In this document: piece after piece, positions 9,205-18,355 of the stretch
How positions within the stretch are numbered: position 1 is the first letter of the stretch
Layout: the number at the start of each line of letters is the position of its first letter
From: Ligilactobacillus ubinensis
GTDB lineage: Bacteria; Bacillota; Bacilli; Lactobacillales; Lactobacillaceae
Assembly: GCF_024160875.1 (NCBI RefSeq)
Contig: NZ_JAIULA010000004.1
Coordinates: 1 to 64,000, forward strand
Direction: 5' to 3'
DNA length: 64,000 nucleotides
The notes under the pieces: generated by a model
Databases searched by the model: none
What the model was told of the DNA's origin: nothing
What the model saw: the letters and a program-made list of their open reading frames with translations, nothing else
Position numbers and translations under genes: made by a program

Positions 9205-9433
9205 CTTTAATATCCTTAAGTTCAAATTTGCTAATTTTAGTTGAACCACCATCTAAAATCATCTGCTTACCTTTATTAACTAACTCTGTATAATTATCTG
9301 ATGTATCTATTAATTTGTTTTTTTGCTTTTCAAAAAAATATTGATTACTACAAAAAAGTGTAACACCGGTTGTAATTAGCAATAAGCCAACTAAACTATC
9401 TACGAGAATAAAGCCACAACTATTTCTCTTCAA
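9188..9433 (-). CDS. comGE: competence pseudopilin ComGE
   Basis: A short pseudopilin with the hydrophobic N-terminal helix CGFILVDSLVGLLLITTGV, where a Val takes the place near the usual Glu+5 (FILVDSL against FTLLE). The start is best placed at TTG 9433, 10 nt after GGAGG, giving 81 residues. The upstream in-frame ATG codons at 9475 and 9451 lie inside comGD and have no ribosome-binding site. It sits between comGD and comGF, as expected. Confidence 0.75.
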   Translation of the reverse strand: MKRNSCGFILVDSLVGLLLITTGVTLFCSNQYFFEKQKNKLIDTSDNYTELVNKGKQMILDGGSTKISKFELKDIKVEVQE

Positions 9434-9872
9434 TTCGATAACGCCTCCCATATCCAATCTGAGGTATAAAAACATATTGTTTTTTTGTCACTGAGGAGTA
9501 ATAACTTACACTTTGCATCTTTGCCCCACCATTTTCAAAAAAATATACCGTTGCCCAATTGCTTGTTAATTTAAATGTAGTTGGTATTTTTATAATTTTT
9601 GTATTGCGCTTATATCCTTTTGTTGTTGAACTATAATATATAAAATTTATTTTTGTCGAATAAAATTCTATTTGCGCATTAGTTTTCATTTGTTCAGATT
9701 CAGTAGCTACTTGTGACCAAGCTTGATCAAAAGTTTTCCAAAACTGTCTCTCATCCAATCGTTGCTTTGTATTTTTTGTAATAGAGAATCCTAATATAAA
9801 TATAGCTGCAGTAATTCCAAGAACAATAATTACTTCAATTAAAGTAAAAGCATCGTTTTTTTTATTAATCAT
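9420..9872 (-). CDS. comGD: competence pseudopilin ComGD
   Basis: A 150-residue pseudopilin with the motif DAFTLIEVIIVLGITAAIFILG at residues 7-28, containing the prepilin peptidase site and Glu+5. The remaining sequence is the variable globular domain. It overlaps comGC by 8 nt and comGE by 14 nt, indicating coupled translation. It is expected to be processed by ComC and assembled in the transformation pseudopilus. Confidence 0.85.
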   Translation of the reverse strand: MINKKNDAFTLIEVIIVLGITAAIFILGFSITKNTKQRLDERQFWKTFDQAWSQVATESEQMKTNAQIEFYSTKINFIYYSSTTKGYKRNTKIIKIPTTFKLTSNWATVYFFENGGAKMQSVSYYSSVTKKQYVFIPQIGYGRRYRIEEK

Positions 9873-10152
9873 CTAAGTTACGTTCTTTTATCTGCTTAAC
9901 TTGCTGACTTGACAAATACTTTTCCTCTTGTAATTTTTCTAATGATACTGTTGATTCAGTTGGATTATCGCTCAAATATAGTTGTCGTTGTGTCGATAAT
10001 TCGGTTTTTAGTGCACTATCACTTATGACATTAGCATGCTGTCTTTGCTCTGTCACATTTGGAATAACTATTAACAATAGTAAACTAATGATGAAAAGGA
10101 CGACAACCATTTCAATTAATGTAAAACCCTGTACTTTATTCTTTATTTTCAT
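9865..10152 (-). CDS. comGC: competence major pseudopilin ComGC
   Basis: A 95-residue major pseudopilin with a canonical motif, VQGFTLIEMVVVLFIISLLLL, at residues 7-27. Cleavage is expected after Gly9 and Glu is at +5. The short length is right for ComGC. Its start overlaps the comGB stop by 4 nt. It forms the backbone of the pseudopilus that pulls DNA through the cell wall. Confidence 0.92.
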   Translation of the reverse strand: MKIKNKVQGFTLIEMVVVLFIISLLLLIVIPNVTEQRQHANVISDSALKTELSTQRQLYLSDNPTESTVSLEKLQEEKYLSSQQVKQIKERNLDD

Positions 10153-11216
10153 TTATATAATTCCCCCATATTTTTATAAAGCGGCAATAAAATTGTTAGA
10201 TATGTTCCGACAATGATAATTGCAATTACTAAAAAAAGTAGTGGCTGTACTAGACCTATCAGTTGATCAAATTTACGCATTAGTTTTTGATATGCTAATC
10301 GTGAATATACTAGCATCTCGCTACTTAGCTTCTCTTGAGTTTGACCTTTACTGAAAAAAATCCCCATTTCCGTAGGTATGAATGGATATAATTTAACAAA
10401 ATCTTTTATTTCTTCTCCTTTTTCCAACCAAGAAGTTAGTTGTCTTCCCATCTGATATAGTAATGAATTGTGTTCAAAGTTAAGTAAATATTGACAAATT
10501 TGGTGAAAATCTAAACCACTACTGAGTAACAAGCCTAAATTCAGTGATACATAATAATAGCAATATTGCCTGTATACACTTCCAATAATTGGCAATTGAC
10601 TATACCAATGATGCTTTGACAATGTAGATTGCTTCTTCCACCAATATAGTATTTTTAAACAATACACAACAGCTGCACTTAGTAAAATCCATATACAGTA
10701 ATATACTAAATTGATATAACTAAATTCTTTAGAATAACTATTCATTATTCCAAATTGATTTAAAGCTGGTTTTAACCATATTTGAGCTCCAGTAATAATA
10801 CTTGCTAATAATATAAATAGAATAGCTGGATATAATAGTAACATCCTTATTTTTTCTTGTTGCCGTACTCTGCGCTCCAGTATTTCTCCCAATTGATGCA
10901 CACTATCATCTAGTTGTCCATGTCTTTCAGCAATAACAAGTTGATAAAATGTATTTTTAGATACCACATCTTTCATTGCTTGGCTAATTTGATCTCCATT
11001 TGAAAGCATTGTTAGTATATGCTTAATTTCGACTGCTTGTTCAGGTTGTAATACCACAATACTTTCTAAAGCCTGTTGGAGTGAAAAGCCTGACTTTAAC
11101 AGATCAGCTAATAATTTAAAAAATACTGCCTGTTTTCTGGCAGACCAGACTTTAACCTTTGCTAAATTGCTTTTTTGTCTCGTTACTAATCCATTTATTC
11201 TTAACACAAATTTCAA
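10149..11216 (-). CDS. comGB: competence type II secretion system membrane protein ComGB
   Basis: An integral membrane platform protein of the GspF/PilC family with two GspF-type repeats (LLKSGFSLQQALESI near residue 40; LLLSSGLDFHQICQYL near residue 230) and three membrane segments. The TTG at 11216 is preferred as start because GGAG lies 8 nt upstream; this gives 355 residues. A GTG at 11225 would add three. Either start overlaps the comGA 3' end by about 65 nt. It anchors the pseudopilus assembly machine. Confidence 0.88.
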   Translation of the reverse strand: MKFVLRINGLVTRQKSNLAKVKVWSARKQAVFFKLLADLLKSGFSLQQALESIVVLQPEQAVEIKHILTMLSNGDQISQAMKDVVSKNTFYQLVIAERHGQLDDSVHQLGEILERRVRQQEKIRMLLLYPAILFILLASIITGAQIWLKPALNQFGIMNSYSKEFSYINLVYYCIWILLSAAVVYCLKILYWWKKQSTLSKHHWYSQLPIIGSVYRQYCYYYVSLNLGLLLSSGLDFHQICQYLLNFEHNSLLYQMGRQLTSWLEKGEEIKDFVKLYPFIPTEMGIFFSKGQTQEKLSSEMLVYSRLAYQKLMRKFDQLIGLVQPLLFLVIAIIIVGTYLTILLPLYKNMGELYK

Positions 11217-12123
11217 GACGTTCACTCCATTCTTCCGTCATTCTTAGCAAACAATAATTTCCCTTTCTAATTTCTAAGTTGTCAATTTGATCGAAAAGAA
11301 CCTTGCTATTTCCATCTATTGTTGGTAAAAGGCGTTGATAAGAAACCATTTGAACAGCTTGTAGTATTTCATCTTTTGAGACCCCTAAATTTTGCAGTCG
11401 TGTTATTACACCACCTGCATCTTGCGCATGAACAGTACTAAAAATTAAATGCCCACTTAATGCAGCTTTAATAACTGCCTGTGCTGTTTTTTCATCTCGA
11501 ATTTCACCAATAATAAATGCATCTGGATGATGTCGTAAAGCAACTTTCAGTAATTCCGAATAAGTCATCTCAGCCTTTTCATTAACTTGTAATTGTAAAA
11601 AGTTAGGTTCATGTATTTCTATAGGATCCTCAATACATAAGACTTGCTTATTTTTCATTTGTCTTGCGAATTGATACATCGATGTCGTTTTACCAGATCC
11701 CATTGGTCCAGCAAACAAGACTAATCCTCTCTTATTGCAAGCTTGCATTATTTTCGTCCATTGGTCGGAAAAAAAATAGCCAGCTTTTTCTTCCTTTTGT
11801 CCATATATTAGTCGCACTACCAAAGATTCATTATCTAAAAAATCACCTACTGTAGATAAACGACAAAATATTTTTTCTTTTCCCGCTTCGTAAATCCATG
11901 AACCTAGCTGAGGCCGACGATGCTCACTTAATGCCATATTGGCTTTAAATTTTAGATAGTTTAACCACTGACGTACTATTTCAAATTGAAAAGACATTTG
12001 CTTCAAATGAAACCCTTGCGTTGCATAACTAATAGTATAGCTATCCTTTTTAGGTAAAAAGTAAATATCGCTTGCTCTTTTTTCAACTGCCTTTTTAAAA
12101 ATTTCTCTTAATTGTGAATTCAT
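11152..12123 (-). CDS. comGA: competence assembly ATPase ComGA
   Basis: A GspE/PilB-type secretion ATPase that powers pseudopilus assembly at the cytoplasmic membrane. It has Walker A GPMGSGKTTS near residue 139, the Asp box CIEDPIEI near residue 163, Walker B AFIIGEIRD near residue 202 and the His box STVHAQDAGGVITRL near residue 232. At 323 residues it has the shortened N-terminus typical of ComGA. The ATG at 12123 is used because AGGAGG lies 9 nt upstream; the ATG at 12132 abuts that site. First gene of the comG operon. Confidence 0.93.
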   Translation of the reverse strand: MNSQLREIFKKAVEKRASDIYFLPKKDSYTISYATQGFHLKQMSFQFEIVRQWLNYLKFKANMALSEHRRPQLGSWIYEAGKEKIFCRLSTVGDFLDNESLVVRLIYGQKEEKAGYFFSDQWTKIMQACNKRGLVLFAGPMGSGKTTSMYQFARQMKNKQVLCIEDPIEIHEPNFLQLQVNEKAEMTYSELLKVALRHHPDAFIIGEIRDEKTAQAVIKAALSGHLIFSTVHAQDAGGVITRLQNLGVSKDEILQAVQMVSYQRLLPTIDGNSKVLFDQIDNLEIRKGNYCLLRMTEEWSERLEICVKNKWISNETKKQFSKG

Positions 12124-12183
12124 ATTTTTCATCCTCCTGTTACAATATAAATACGCAAATAATACTCGTTTTTTTATTAAAAT

Positions 12184-12258
12184 ATAAAAAAGTACTTAAA
12201 AAATTAATTAACGATTAATTAAAAAATAATCATTAATGTTTTTCTAAGTACTTTTTCG
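12184..12258. terminator. terminator between rbsK and comGA
   Basis: AAAAAGTACTTA (12187-12198) pairs with TAAGTACTTTTT (12245-12256). A smaller inverted repeat, TTAATTAACGATTAATTAA, is nested inside. It can stop rbsK transcription on the minus strand just before its downstream neighbour, the comG operon. Confidence 0.75.
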
Positions 12259-12273
12259 TATTAAAATGCTTTT

Positions 12274-13182
12274 TTATAACGATCTTTTTATTTCTTTATA
12301 GCTAGGTATTGACGGTATAGCGCCTAGTTTTTGTACGGCTAACGCTGATGCTTTATTTGCAAATTTAATTGCTTCCTTTATATTGCTGAAATCTTTGTCT
12401 AATTGTGAACTAAGTACTCCTAAAAAAGTATCTCCGGCCGCAGTCGTATCCACCGCATCCACTCTAAGTGCCGGAACAAACCCTCGCTCATTTTTTGTTT
12501 GATAGAATGCCCCCTTACTTCCGAGTGTAATAATAACATTCTTGGCACCAAACTCTAGTAATTTTTCTGCGGCCAAACATTGTGTTTTTTCATCAATCAC
12601 TTTAATTCCTGTTAATAACTCAGCTTCAGTTTCATTAGGGGTTATTAAATCCACATTTTGCATCAATTCAGTTGGGATTTTTTTAGCTGGAGCTGGATTT
12701 AAAATTGTTGCTACTCCTGCATTTTTAGCTATTTTAAATCCTTCTATCGCACACTCAAGTGGTGTTTCAAACTGGGTAACTAAAAAATCTGAATTGACAA
12801 TCTTATTTTTTGCCTTTTGCACATCTGCTGCTGTTAGCTCTTGATTTGCCCCTCCATAAACAAGGATACTATTTTCTCCATTTTTCTGCAGTAAAATAAA
12901 TGCTTGCCCTGTTCCAGAAGATGCAGTTGTCACATTAGTTATATCAATTCCAGCAGAACGTAAAACCTCACACATCATTTTTCCATTTTCATCTTTTCCG
13001 ATTTTACCAATAAAAGAAGTTTGTGCATTGCTTCGAGCTGCTGCAATTCCCTGATTTGCTCCCTTTCCACCACCAGCATTTTGCTTTGAAATTATCTGTA
13101 ATGTTTCTCCAGGTTTAGGTAGTCGCTGAACCTTTAAAATTGTGTCTACATTTAAGCTTCCTAATACTGTTACTTTATTCAT
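12274..13182 (-). CDS. rbsK: ribokinase (PfkB family)
   Basis: A 302-residue PfkB-family kinase that phosphorylates D-ribose to ribose 5-phosphate. It has the N-terminal ribokinase signature GGGKGANQGIAAAR at residues 37-50, the anion-hole and catalytic motif DTTAAGDTFLGVL near residue 243, and the substrate-binding NVDT near the start. No rbs transporter or pyranase gene is adjacent, so it may serve nucleoside salvage as well as ribose use. Confidence 0.92.
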   Translation of the reverse strand: MNKVTVLGSLNVDTILKVQRLPKPGETLQIISKQNAGGGKGANQGIAAARSNAQTSFIGKIGKDENGKMMCEVLRSAGIDITNVTTASSGTGQAFILLQKNGENSILVYGGANQELTAADVQKAKNKIVNSDFLVTQFETPLECAIEGFKIAKNAGVATILNPAPAKKIPTELMQNVDLITPNETEAELLTGIKVIDEKTQCLAAEKLLEFGAKNVIITLGSKGAFYQTKNERGFVPALRVDAVDTTAAGDTFLGVLSSQLDKDFSNIKEAIKFANKASALAVQKLGAIPSIPSYKEIKRSL

Positions 13183-13320
13183 TATCTTATCCTATTAAAC
13201 TATATATCTTTATATAGTACCCTTCTATATTCATTTACTGCACTCATAGATATTATATTATATTATATTGCTCAAATAAACTATTTAAAAATTGCTTCTG
13301 TAATTTATGTAATGGTGCAC

Positions 13321-13358
13321 CAAAAAGCTCTCCTTTGAAGTTTATCAAAAGAGAGCTA
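13321..13358 (-). terminator. terminator of the yebC gene
   Basis: On the minus strand AGCTCTCTTTTGA (13357-13345) pairs with TCAAAGGAGAGCT (13338-13326) over 13 bp with one G-U pair, a loop of about 6 nt and then T5. Confidence 0.9.
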
Positions 13359-13389
13359 TCTAACTATTGCCAATTATTAATATTGCTAA

Positions 13390-14121
13390 TTAATCCTCAT
13401 CTGGAAATTCTGCAGATGTATAGACTTCAGAAACATCATCTTCATCTTCCAAACGATCAATTAATCGTTGCAATTGTTCAATTTTATTTTCAGGAACTGG
13501 AACTGTATTTTGAGGAATCATCGTAAGTTCAGCATTTGCTAAATCATATTTCTTCTCTAAAACATCTCTTACACCAACGAATGTTTTAGGATCAGTATAG
13601 ATTTCAAATACTTCATCACTTGTTTGCATATCCTCAGCACCTGCTTCAAGAATATCTTCAAACATTTGATCTTCATCTACATCTAGTTCTTCACGAGAAA
13701 TAGCAATATAACCCTTGCGATCAAACATGAAATTCACCGAACCAGTTTCGCCTAAAGCACCACCATTGCGATTAAAGTCAGCTCTAACCGCTGAAGCTGT
13801 CCTATTACGGTTATCAGTTAATGTGTGCACTAGAATTGCAACACCAGCTGGGCCATAGCCTTCATAGGTAATTTCTTCATAATTTGCACCATTAGCACCA
13901 GATGCTTTATCTAATGCACGTTTTATATTGTCTTTAGGCATATTTGCTGCACGAGCTTTATCCATCATCAAACGAAGTTGTGGATTGGCGTCTGGGTCAG
14001 GACCACCACTCTTTGCAGCCATATATATTTCTCGTGAAATTTTTTGGAAAACTTTTCCGCGTTTAGCATCTTGAGCGTTTTTACGGCCCTGTATATTATG
14101 CCATTTTGAATGTCCTGACAT
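13390..14121 (-). CDS. yebC: YebC/PmpR family DNA-binding regulator
   Basis: A 243-residue YebC/TACO1 family protein, starting with the conserved [15 protein letters not shown] and carrying the typical GPGGVAI-like motif ([21 protein letters not shown]). It has been described as a transcription regulator in several bacteria, and related proteins help ribosomes translate polyproline stretches. The start at 14121 is chosen because the family N-terminus begins there; an upstream in-frame ATG at 14151 would add 10 residues. It is a single gene with its own terminator. Confidence 0.93.
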   Translation of the reverse strand: MSGHSKWHNIQGRKNAQDAKRGKVFQKISREIYMAAKSGGPDPDANPQLRLMMDKARAANMPKDNIKRALDKASGANGANYEEITYEGYGPAGVAILVHTLTDNRNRTASAVRADFNRNGGALGETGSVNFMFDRKGYIAISREELDVDEDQMFEDILEAGAEDMQTSDEVFEIYTDPKTFVGVRDVLEKKYDLANAELTMIPQNTVPVPENKIEQLQRLIDRLEDEDDVSEVYTSAEFPDED

Positions 14122-14209
14122 GTTCGAATACCTCTTTCCGATTAAATTCAAATTTAGCTAACAAGCCAACTTTCATAATACCAAATCTGTAATCTTTTAG
14201 CAATGCTAT

Positions 14210-14746
14210 CTACCAATAAATTCCATTTTGCTTTTTTTTATTCCAAAACATCAAAAAAATAGTAGCTAAAATAATTCCCAAAAATGCACCACTGCCATCT
14301 AACATAACATCTTGAAATAATGGGGTTCGTCCCCCCGTCAACATCTGATGAAATTCGTCAAATGCTGCATAACCTAATGTAGCTAACCAACTGACAAACA
14401 CTGTTAAAAAAATAGCTTCTAACTTATCTTTTAAACCTAGATAAAAAAATGCACCCATCATACAATAAATAAAAAAATGTGCACCCTTTCTAATAAAAAA
14501 TTCAACAAATTTATAATAACCTATTTCTTTAATTGCAACAGTTTCACCAGCATAATGAAAAGAAATGTATCTAAGTGTACTTTCAAAAGGTTTATTAGGT
14601 AAATACTTAGCTAATCCTGGAACAACCGTTTGTTGCTTATATGTCATCGAAGAACTGATAAACAGCACTAACATTATTATGAGTACAAAAAAAATATATA
14701 TATTTATCTTAGACTTTAAAGCTATCTTGCGCACGCAACTATTCAC
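14210..14746 (-). CDS. VanZ family membrane protein
   Basis: A 178-residue protein with four predicted TM helices (near residues 13-33, 90-105, 112-130 and 152-172) and the VanZ motifs KGAHFFIYCMMGAFFY and DEFHQMLTGGRTPLFQDVMLDGSGAFLG. VanZ proteins are named after a teicoplanin-resistance accessory protein, but chromosomal copies such as this have no defined role. It lies alone between yebC and ccpA. Confidence 0.85.
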   Translation of the reverse strand: MNSCVRKIALKSKINIYIFFVLIIMLVLFISSSMTYKQQTVVPGLAKYLPNKPFESTLRYISFHYAGETVAIKEIGYYKFVEFFIRKGAHFFIYCMMGAFFYLGLKDKLEAIFLTVFVSWLATLGYAAFDEFHQMLTGGRTPLFQDVMLDGSGAFLGIILATIFLMFWNKKKQNGIYW

Positions 14747-14762
14747 CTCTTACTAATTCAAT

Positions 14763-14812
14763 AAAAAAGGTGCATTAAATTTCCGAGTAAATAGAATTTA
14801 ATTGCACCTTCT
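14763..14812 (-). terminator. terminator of ccpA
   Basis: On the minus strand AAGGTGCAATTAAATT (14810-14795) pairs with AATTTAATGCACCTT (14781-14767), followed by a T run (14768-14763). Confidence 0.87.
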
Positions 14813-14824
14813 TATAACAATATT

Positions 14825-15826
14825 TTATTTTGTGGAAGAGCGCTTGATATAGCCATATGGCAATTCAATTGTTTTTTCTGTCATCGTTTCTTTGTTCATC
14901 ATCTTTGTCAAAAAGCGCATAGCAACAGCACCAATATCATAAAGTGGTTGTGTTATTGAGGTCATTTGTGGTCGCACAATTTCTGTTAATTTAGAATTAT
15001 TACTTGTAACCACTTCAAATTCATCGGGTACTTTAATACCAGAATCTTGTGCACCATTAATAACGCCGGCAGCTAATTCATCATCTCCAACATAAGCAGC
15101 TGTCGCCTTTGTTGCAACCATTGCTGGCCATAAGACTTCTCCTGCACGATAACTGTAATCTGTTTCAAATACCAAATCAGGATCATATTTAATTCCATGT
15201 TTTGCTAAAACATTTTTATAGCCCTTTAAACGATATTGTCCATTTATTGGATCCGCAAGCGAACCCGAAATAAATGCTACACGCTTATTACCATGATTAA
15301 TTAAATCTGCCACTGCTTCTTCAACAGCTGCTACATAATCAATATGCACACTTTCTACTTCACCTTTTGGATCAATAGACCCTGCCAAAACTATTGGCGT
15401 CTTAGAACGTTCAAATTGAGCACGCAGTTCGTCTGTTAAATTATTACCCATAAAAATAATTCCATCAACTTGTTTAGCTAACAAAGTATTTAAAACTTGA
15501 ATTTCTTTCCGTGTATTACCATCAGAGTTAGCTAAAATAATATTATATTTATACATTGCAGCTACATCATCAATACCCCGTGCTAAAGATGAAAAATAAA
15601 TATTAGTTACATCTGGAATAATGACACCAACGGTAGTTGTTTTTTTACTTGCTAATCCACGTGCAACTGCATTAGGACGATAATCTAGACGCTCAATTAC
15701 CTCAAGAACCTTTTTTCTTGTTGCAGGTTTAACATTTGGATTACCATTAACGACTCTAGAAACAGTTGCCATTGAAACACCTGCTTCACGAGCAACATCG
15801 TATATTGTAATTGTTTGCTTTTCCAT
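14825..15826 (-). CDS. ccpA: catabolite control protein A
   Basis: A 333-residue LacI/GalR-family regulator. The DNA-binding domain is at residues 1-60 (TIYDVAREAGVSMATVSRVVNGN then RPNAVARGLASKKTTTVG), and a periplasmic-binding-protein-like effector domain follows. CcpA binds cre sites together with HPr(Ser-P) and controls carbon metabolism. The divergent arrangement with pepQ is the classic lactobacillar ccpA locus. A cre-like sequence overlaps its own -35 box, suggesting autoregulation. Likely targets in this window are bgl, a small membrane protein gene and glg. Confidence 0.96.
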   Translation of the reverse strand: MEKQTITIYDVAREAGVSMATVSRVVNGNPNVKPATRKKVLEVIERLDYRPNAVARGLASKKTTTVGVIIPDVTNIYFSSLARGIDDVAAMYKYNIILANSDGNTRKEIQVLNTLLAKQVDGIIFMGNNLTDELRAQFERSKTPIVLAGSIDPKGEVESVHIDYVAAVEEAVADLINHGNKRVAFISGSLADPINGQYRLKGYKNVLAKHGIKYDPDLVFETDYSYRAGEVLWPAMVATKATAAYVGDDELAAGVINGAQDSGIKVPDEFEVVTSNNSKLTEIVRPQMTSITQPLYDIGAVAMRFLTKMMNKETMTEKTIELPYGYIKRSSTK

Positions 15827-15881
15827 TTTTCTTCTCCTTAAAAAATTTAATTTTCAAAATTGCTTTCACTATGTCCTATCT

Positions 15882-15920
15882 AATTTAGCAAAGTTTAGCA
15901 AAAAATGCAAGCGTTTCAAA
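15882..15920 (-). promoter_or_regulatory. ccpA promoter with overlapping cre-like operator
   Basis: On the minus strand TTGCAT (15910-15905), a 17-nt spacer and TAAATT (15887-15882) form the promoter. The -35 box is part of TGAAACGCTTGCA, a cre-like sequence one base shorter than the standard 14-nt motif. Its position over the -35 would suit CcpA autorepression. The operator is an inference from similarity. Confidence 0.6.
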
Positions 15921-16091
15921 GAAAATTTTCATTTTTATTTTCATATTCTTTTTCAAAATAATCTTCCTGTTCCATAAAATATAATTATTTATTTTGGATA
16001 CACAAATGTCTCTTTATTCTTGCAAATTTCATTATAGGGATTGTGCTATAATAAAATTGTTTTAACTATCTTATTTTACGAGGCGATGTTT

Positions 16092-17195
16092 ATGTCACAC
16101 ATTACAAAAGTCCAAGAATGGCTCGCTGATAATAGCTATGATATTGCTTATATTAGTGATTATAAAAACATCCAATATCTCACTGGTTTTGGCAGTGACC
16201 CAATTGAGCGTGTTTTGGCTTTATTTATCTTTCCAGATAAAGATCCTTTTATTTTTGCACCTGCACTTGAAGTTGAGGCTGTTAAAGAAACTGGTTGGAA
16301 ATTCCCTGTTTATGGTTATCTAGATCATGAAGATCCTTTTTTATTAATCAAAAATCATATTGCTAATCTAATCTCTGATCCTCAAAAATGGGCAATAGAA
16401 AAGGGAAACTTAACAGTTACACGCTATGAAGCAATTAAACAACAATTTCCCAACGCTGAATTTACAGGAAATTTAACTCCTGTAATCGAGCATGAGAAAC
16501 TTTTTAAAACAGCGGCGGAAATTGAGCTTCTGAAAGTCGCTGGTAAATGGGCTGACTACGCTTTTGAAGTTGGCTTCAACTCATTATCTACCGCAAGAAC
16601 TGAACAAGATGTTGTTGCTGAAATTGAATACGCCTTGAAGAAAAAAGGTATTCTGCATATGAGTTTTGACACAATTGTACAAAGTGGAGCAAATGCGGCT
16701 GATCCACATGGTGCACCTAAAGCTGACAATATTAAAGCAAATGAACTATGTCTTTTTGATTTAGGGACTGTTTATTCAGGTTACGTTTCTGATGCATCAC
16801 GTACTGTAGCATTCGGACAAATAGATGCCAAATCTAAAGAAATTTACGATGTCTGCTTAGAGGCACAACTAACTGCTCAAGCTGCTGCTAAACCAGGGAT
16901 TACAGCCGCTCAATTAGATAAAATAGCTCGCGATATCATTACTAAAGCAGGCTATGGTCAATATTTTATCCACCGATTAGGGCATGGAATGGGACAGAGT
17001 GATCATGAATTTCCTTCAATCATGGAAGGAAATGATATGGTACTTAAACCTGGAATGTGCTTCTCAATTGAACCAGGTATTTATGTTCCTGGTTTTTCTG
17101 GAGTACGCATTGAAGACTGTGTCTATATTACTGATACTGGCGCAAATTCATTTACTCATTCTTCAAAAGAGCTTAGAATGCTACCTATTAAATAA
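16092..17195 (+). CDS. pepQ: Xaa-Pro dipeptidase
   Basis: A metallopeptidase of family M24 that cleaves dipeptides ending in proline. The metal ligands are visible in FDLGTVYSGYVSDASRTVAFG (two Asp), GHGMGQSDHE (His) and SIEPGIYVPGFSGVRIED (two Glu). The ATG at 16092 is chosen since GAGG lies 8 nt upstream; it gives 367 residues, the usual PepQ size. Promoter: an extended -10, TGCTATAAT, at 16044-16052. The neighbour ccpA is divergent. Confidence 0.95.
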   Translation: MSHITKVQEWLADNSYDIAYISDYKNIQYLTGFGSDPIERVLALFIFPDKDPFIFAPALEVEAVKETGWKFPVYGYLDHEDPFLLIKNHIANLISDPQKWAIEKGNLTVTRYEAIKQQFPNAEFTGNLTPVIEHEKLFKTAAEIELLKVAGKWADYAFEVGFNSLSTARTEQDVVAEIEYALKKKGILHMSFDTIVQSGANAADPHGAPKADNIKANELCLFDLGTVYSGYVSDASRTVAFGQIDAKSKEIYDVCLEAQLTAQAAAKPGITAAQLDKIARDIITKAGYGQYFIHRLGHGMGQSDHEFPSIMEGNDMVLKPGMCFSIEPGIYVPGFSGVRIEDCVYITDTGANSFTHSSKELRMLPIK

Positions 17196-17209
17196 TCAAT
17201 AGTATAATA

Positions 17210-17256
17210 ATAAAACCAGAAATGATTTAAACGTTAAAATCATTTCTGGTTTTATT
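17210..17256. terminator. bidirectional terminator between pepQ and the YtxH gene
   Basis: AAAACCAGAAATGATTT (17213-17229) pairs with AAATCATTTCTGGTTTT (17237-17253), with A- and T-rich flanks, so it can work on both strands between these convergent genes. Confidence 0.88.
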
Positions 17257-17731
17257 ATTTTTCAGTATCTTTAGGATAAAAAGTTTCTGTTGGATGTTCA
17301 CTTTCAAAATCAGCAACATCTTTTGCTTCTCCAAAAGCAGAGCGTCCATCTATCACAATATCATCTTGTAGATTTTCGTTATTTTCATCTAGAGTTCCTT
17401 CGCTTAATTCTTTACTTGCTTCTTTAAGTCTAGCACGCAACTCAGATGTTGCTTGTTTTAATGATGTCATTGCATCATTAACTGCCTCGTTTTCTGTAAT
17501 TGCATCTTTTTTTTCAAGAAATTTATCTTTCAAAGGCGACAATTCAAGTTGGTTAGCATGCATAAATTCATGTAGATATCGATCATACTTAAGGGTTGCC
17601 TCACGACCATCTAAAATTGCTTCATCAAGTTTCAAAGCAATTTTGTCACGTTGTTCTTCTGTTAATTTTTTCGATACATAAAAAGTAGCTCCAGCGACTA
17701 ATCCTAAACCCAATAGAAAAGTTTTCTTCAT
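17255..17731 (-). CDS. YtxH-like envelope-associated protein
   Basis: A 158-residue protein with an N-terminal hydrophobic segment (residues 3-19) without a signal peptidase site, followed by a helical, highly charged region likely to form coiled coil (residues about 60-110) and an acidic tail. It resembles lactobacillar YtxH-type proteins. It is 30 nt downstream of the DUF948 gene. That pair is the counterpart of ytxG-ytxH in Bacillus, a stress-induced envelope pair of unknown function. Confidence 0.7.
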   Translation of the reverse strand: MKKTFLLGLGLVAGATFYVSKKLTEEQRDKIALKLDEAILDGREATLKYDRYLHEFMHANQLELSPLKDKFLEKKDAITENEAVNDAMTSLKQATSELRARLKEASKELSEGTLDENNENLQDDIVIDGRSAFGEAKDVADFESEHPTETFYPKDTEK

Positions 17732-17761
17732 TGTACTATTGCCTCCAATTTATCATCCAAC

Positions 17762-18178
17762 TTAATTAGTTGAATTCTTCTTGTGTTTATTATAAAATTT
17801 TAAAATTTGTTTACTTGCTTTAAATAACATCGTTGCTTGTGTAGCTGATTTTGCTGAATCAGATACCTTCTCAACAACGTTGCGACTAGCTGTATTCAAA
17901 TCTGACACACTTTCACTAAGTTCTGCCATTGTATCAAATAATGGGTCCAGCTTTTCACTTTTGCTATTTATATCATCCATTAAAACATTCGTTTTACTAA
18001 CTAATTCCTCTACTTCACCTGCAATACCATTTACATCTTCTGTCAAAGTAGTAATGCTCTTTGTCGTTTCCTCTAACGTTTTTACGACATGTTTTAATAC
18101 AATACAGATTACAACAACTAAAACAGCAAATGCCCCCGCTGCTATTAACCCAGCCAACTGCCCAAATGTTAATATCAT
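17762..18178 (-). CDS. DUF948 domain-containing protein (YtxG-like)
   Basis: A membrane-anchored protein with one TM helix near the N-terminus (LAGLIAAGAFAVLVVVICIVL) followed by a long amphipathic helix region rich in heptads (TKSITTLTEDVNGIAGEVEELVSK and so on), the DUF948 pattern. The start at 18178 is preferred, giving 138 residues beginning MILTFGQLAG, because family members begin close to this point. An upstream in-frame ATG at 18199 would add MRKAGKI. It forms an operon with the YtxH-like gene. Confidence 0.78.
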   Translation of the reverse strand: MILTFGQLAGLIAAGAFAVLVVVICIVLKHVVKTLEETTKSITTLTEDVNGIAGEVEELVSKTNVLMDDINSKSEKLDPLFDTMAELSESVSDLNTASRNVVEKVSDSAKSATQATMLFKASKQILKFYNKHKKNSTN

Positions 18179-18355
18179 AATTTTTCCCGCTTTCCGCATT
18201 CATTTACTTATTTTTAGGATAGCATTACACTGCCAAAACTGCAATTAAAAGATAACTGTTTGCTAAATGATTAACTATCTCTTAACTTTTTTCGCAGTTA
18301 ATCACAAAATTTGTTATTATTATACTAACTAAAAAATCGAAGGAGATCTCATGCA

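Noticed and set aside
17880-18248. 122-codon plus-strand ORF opposite the DUF948 gene
   Set aside because: Antisense to a helical protein gene; Ser/Thr/Val-rich low-complexity product and no ribosome-binding site.
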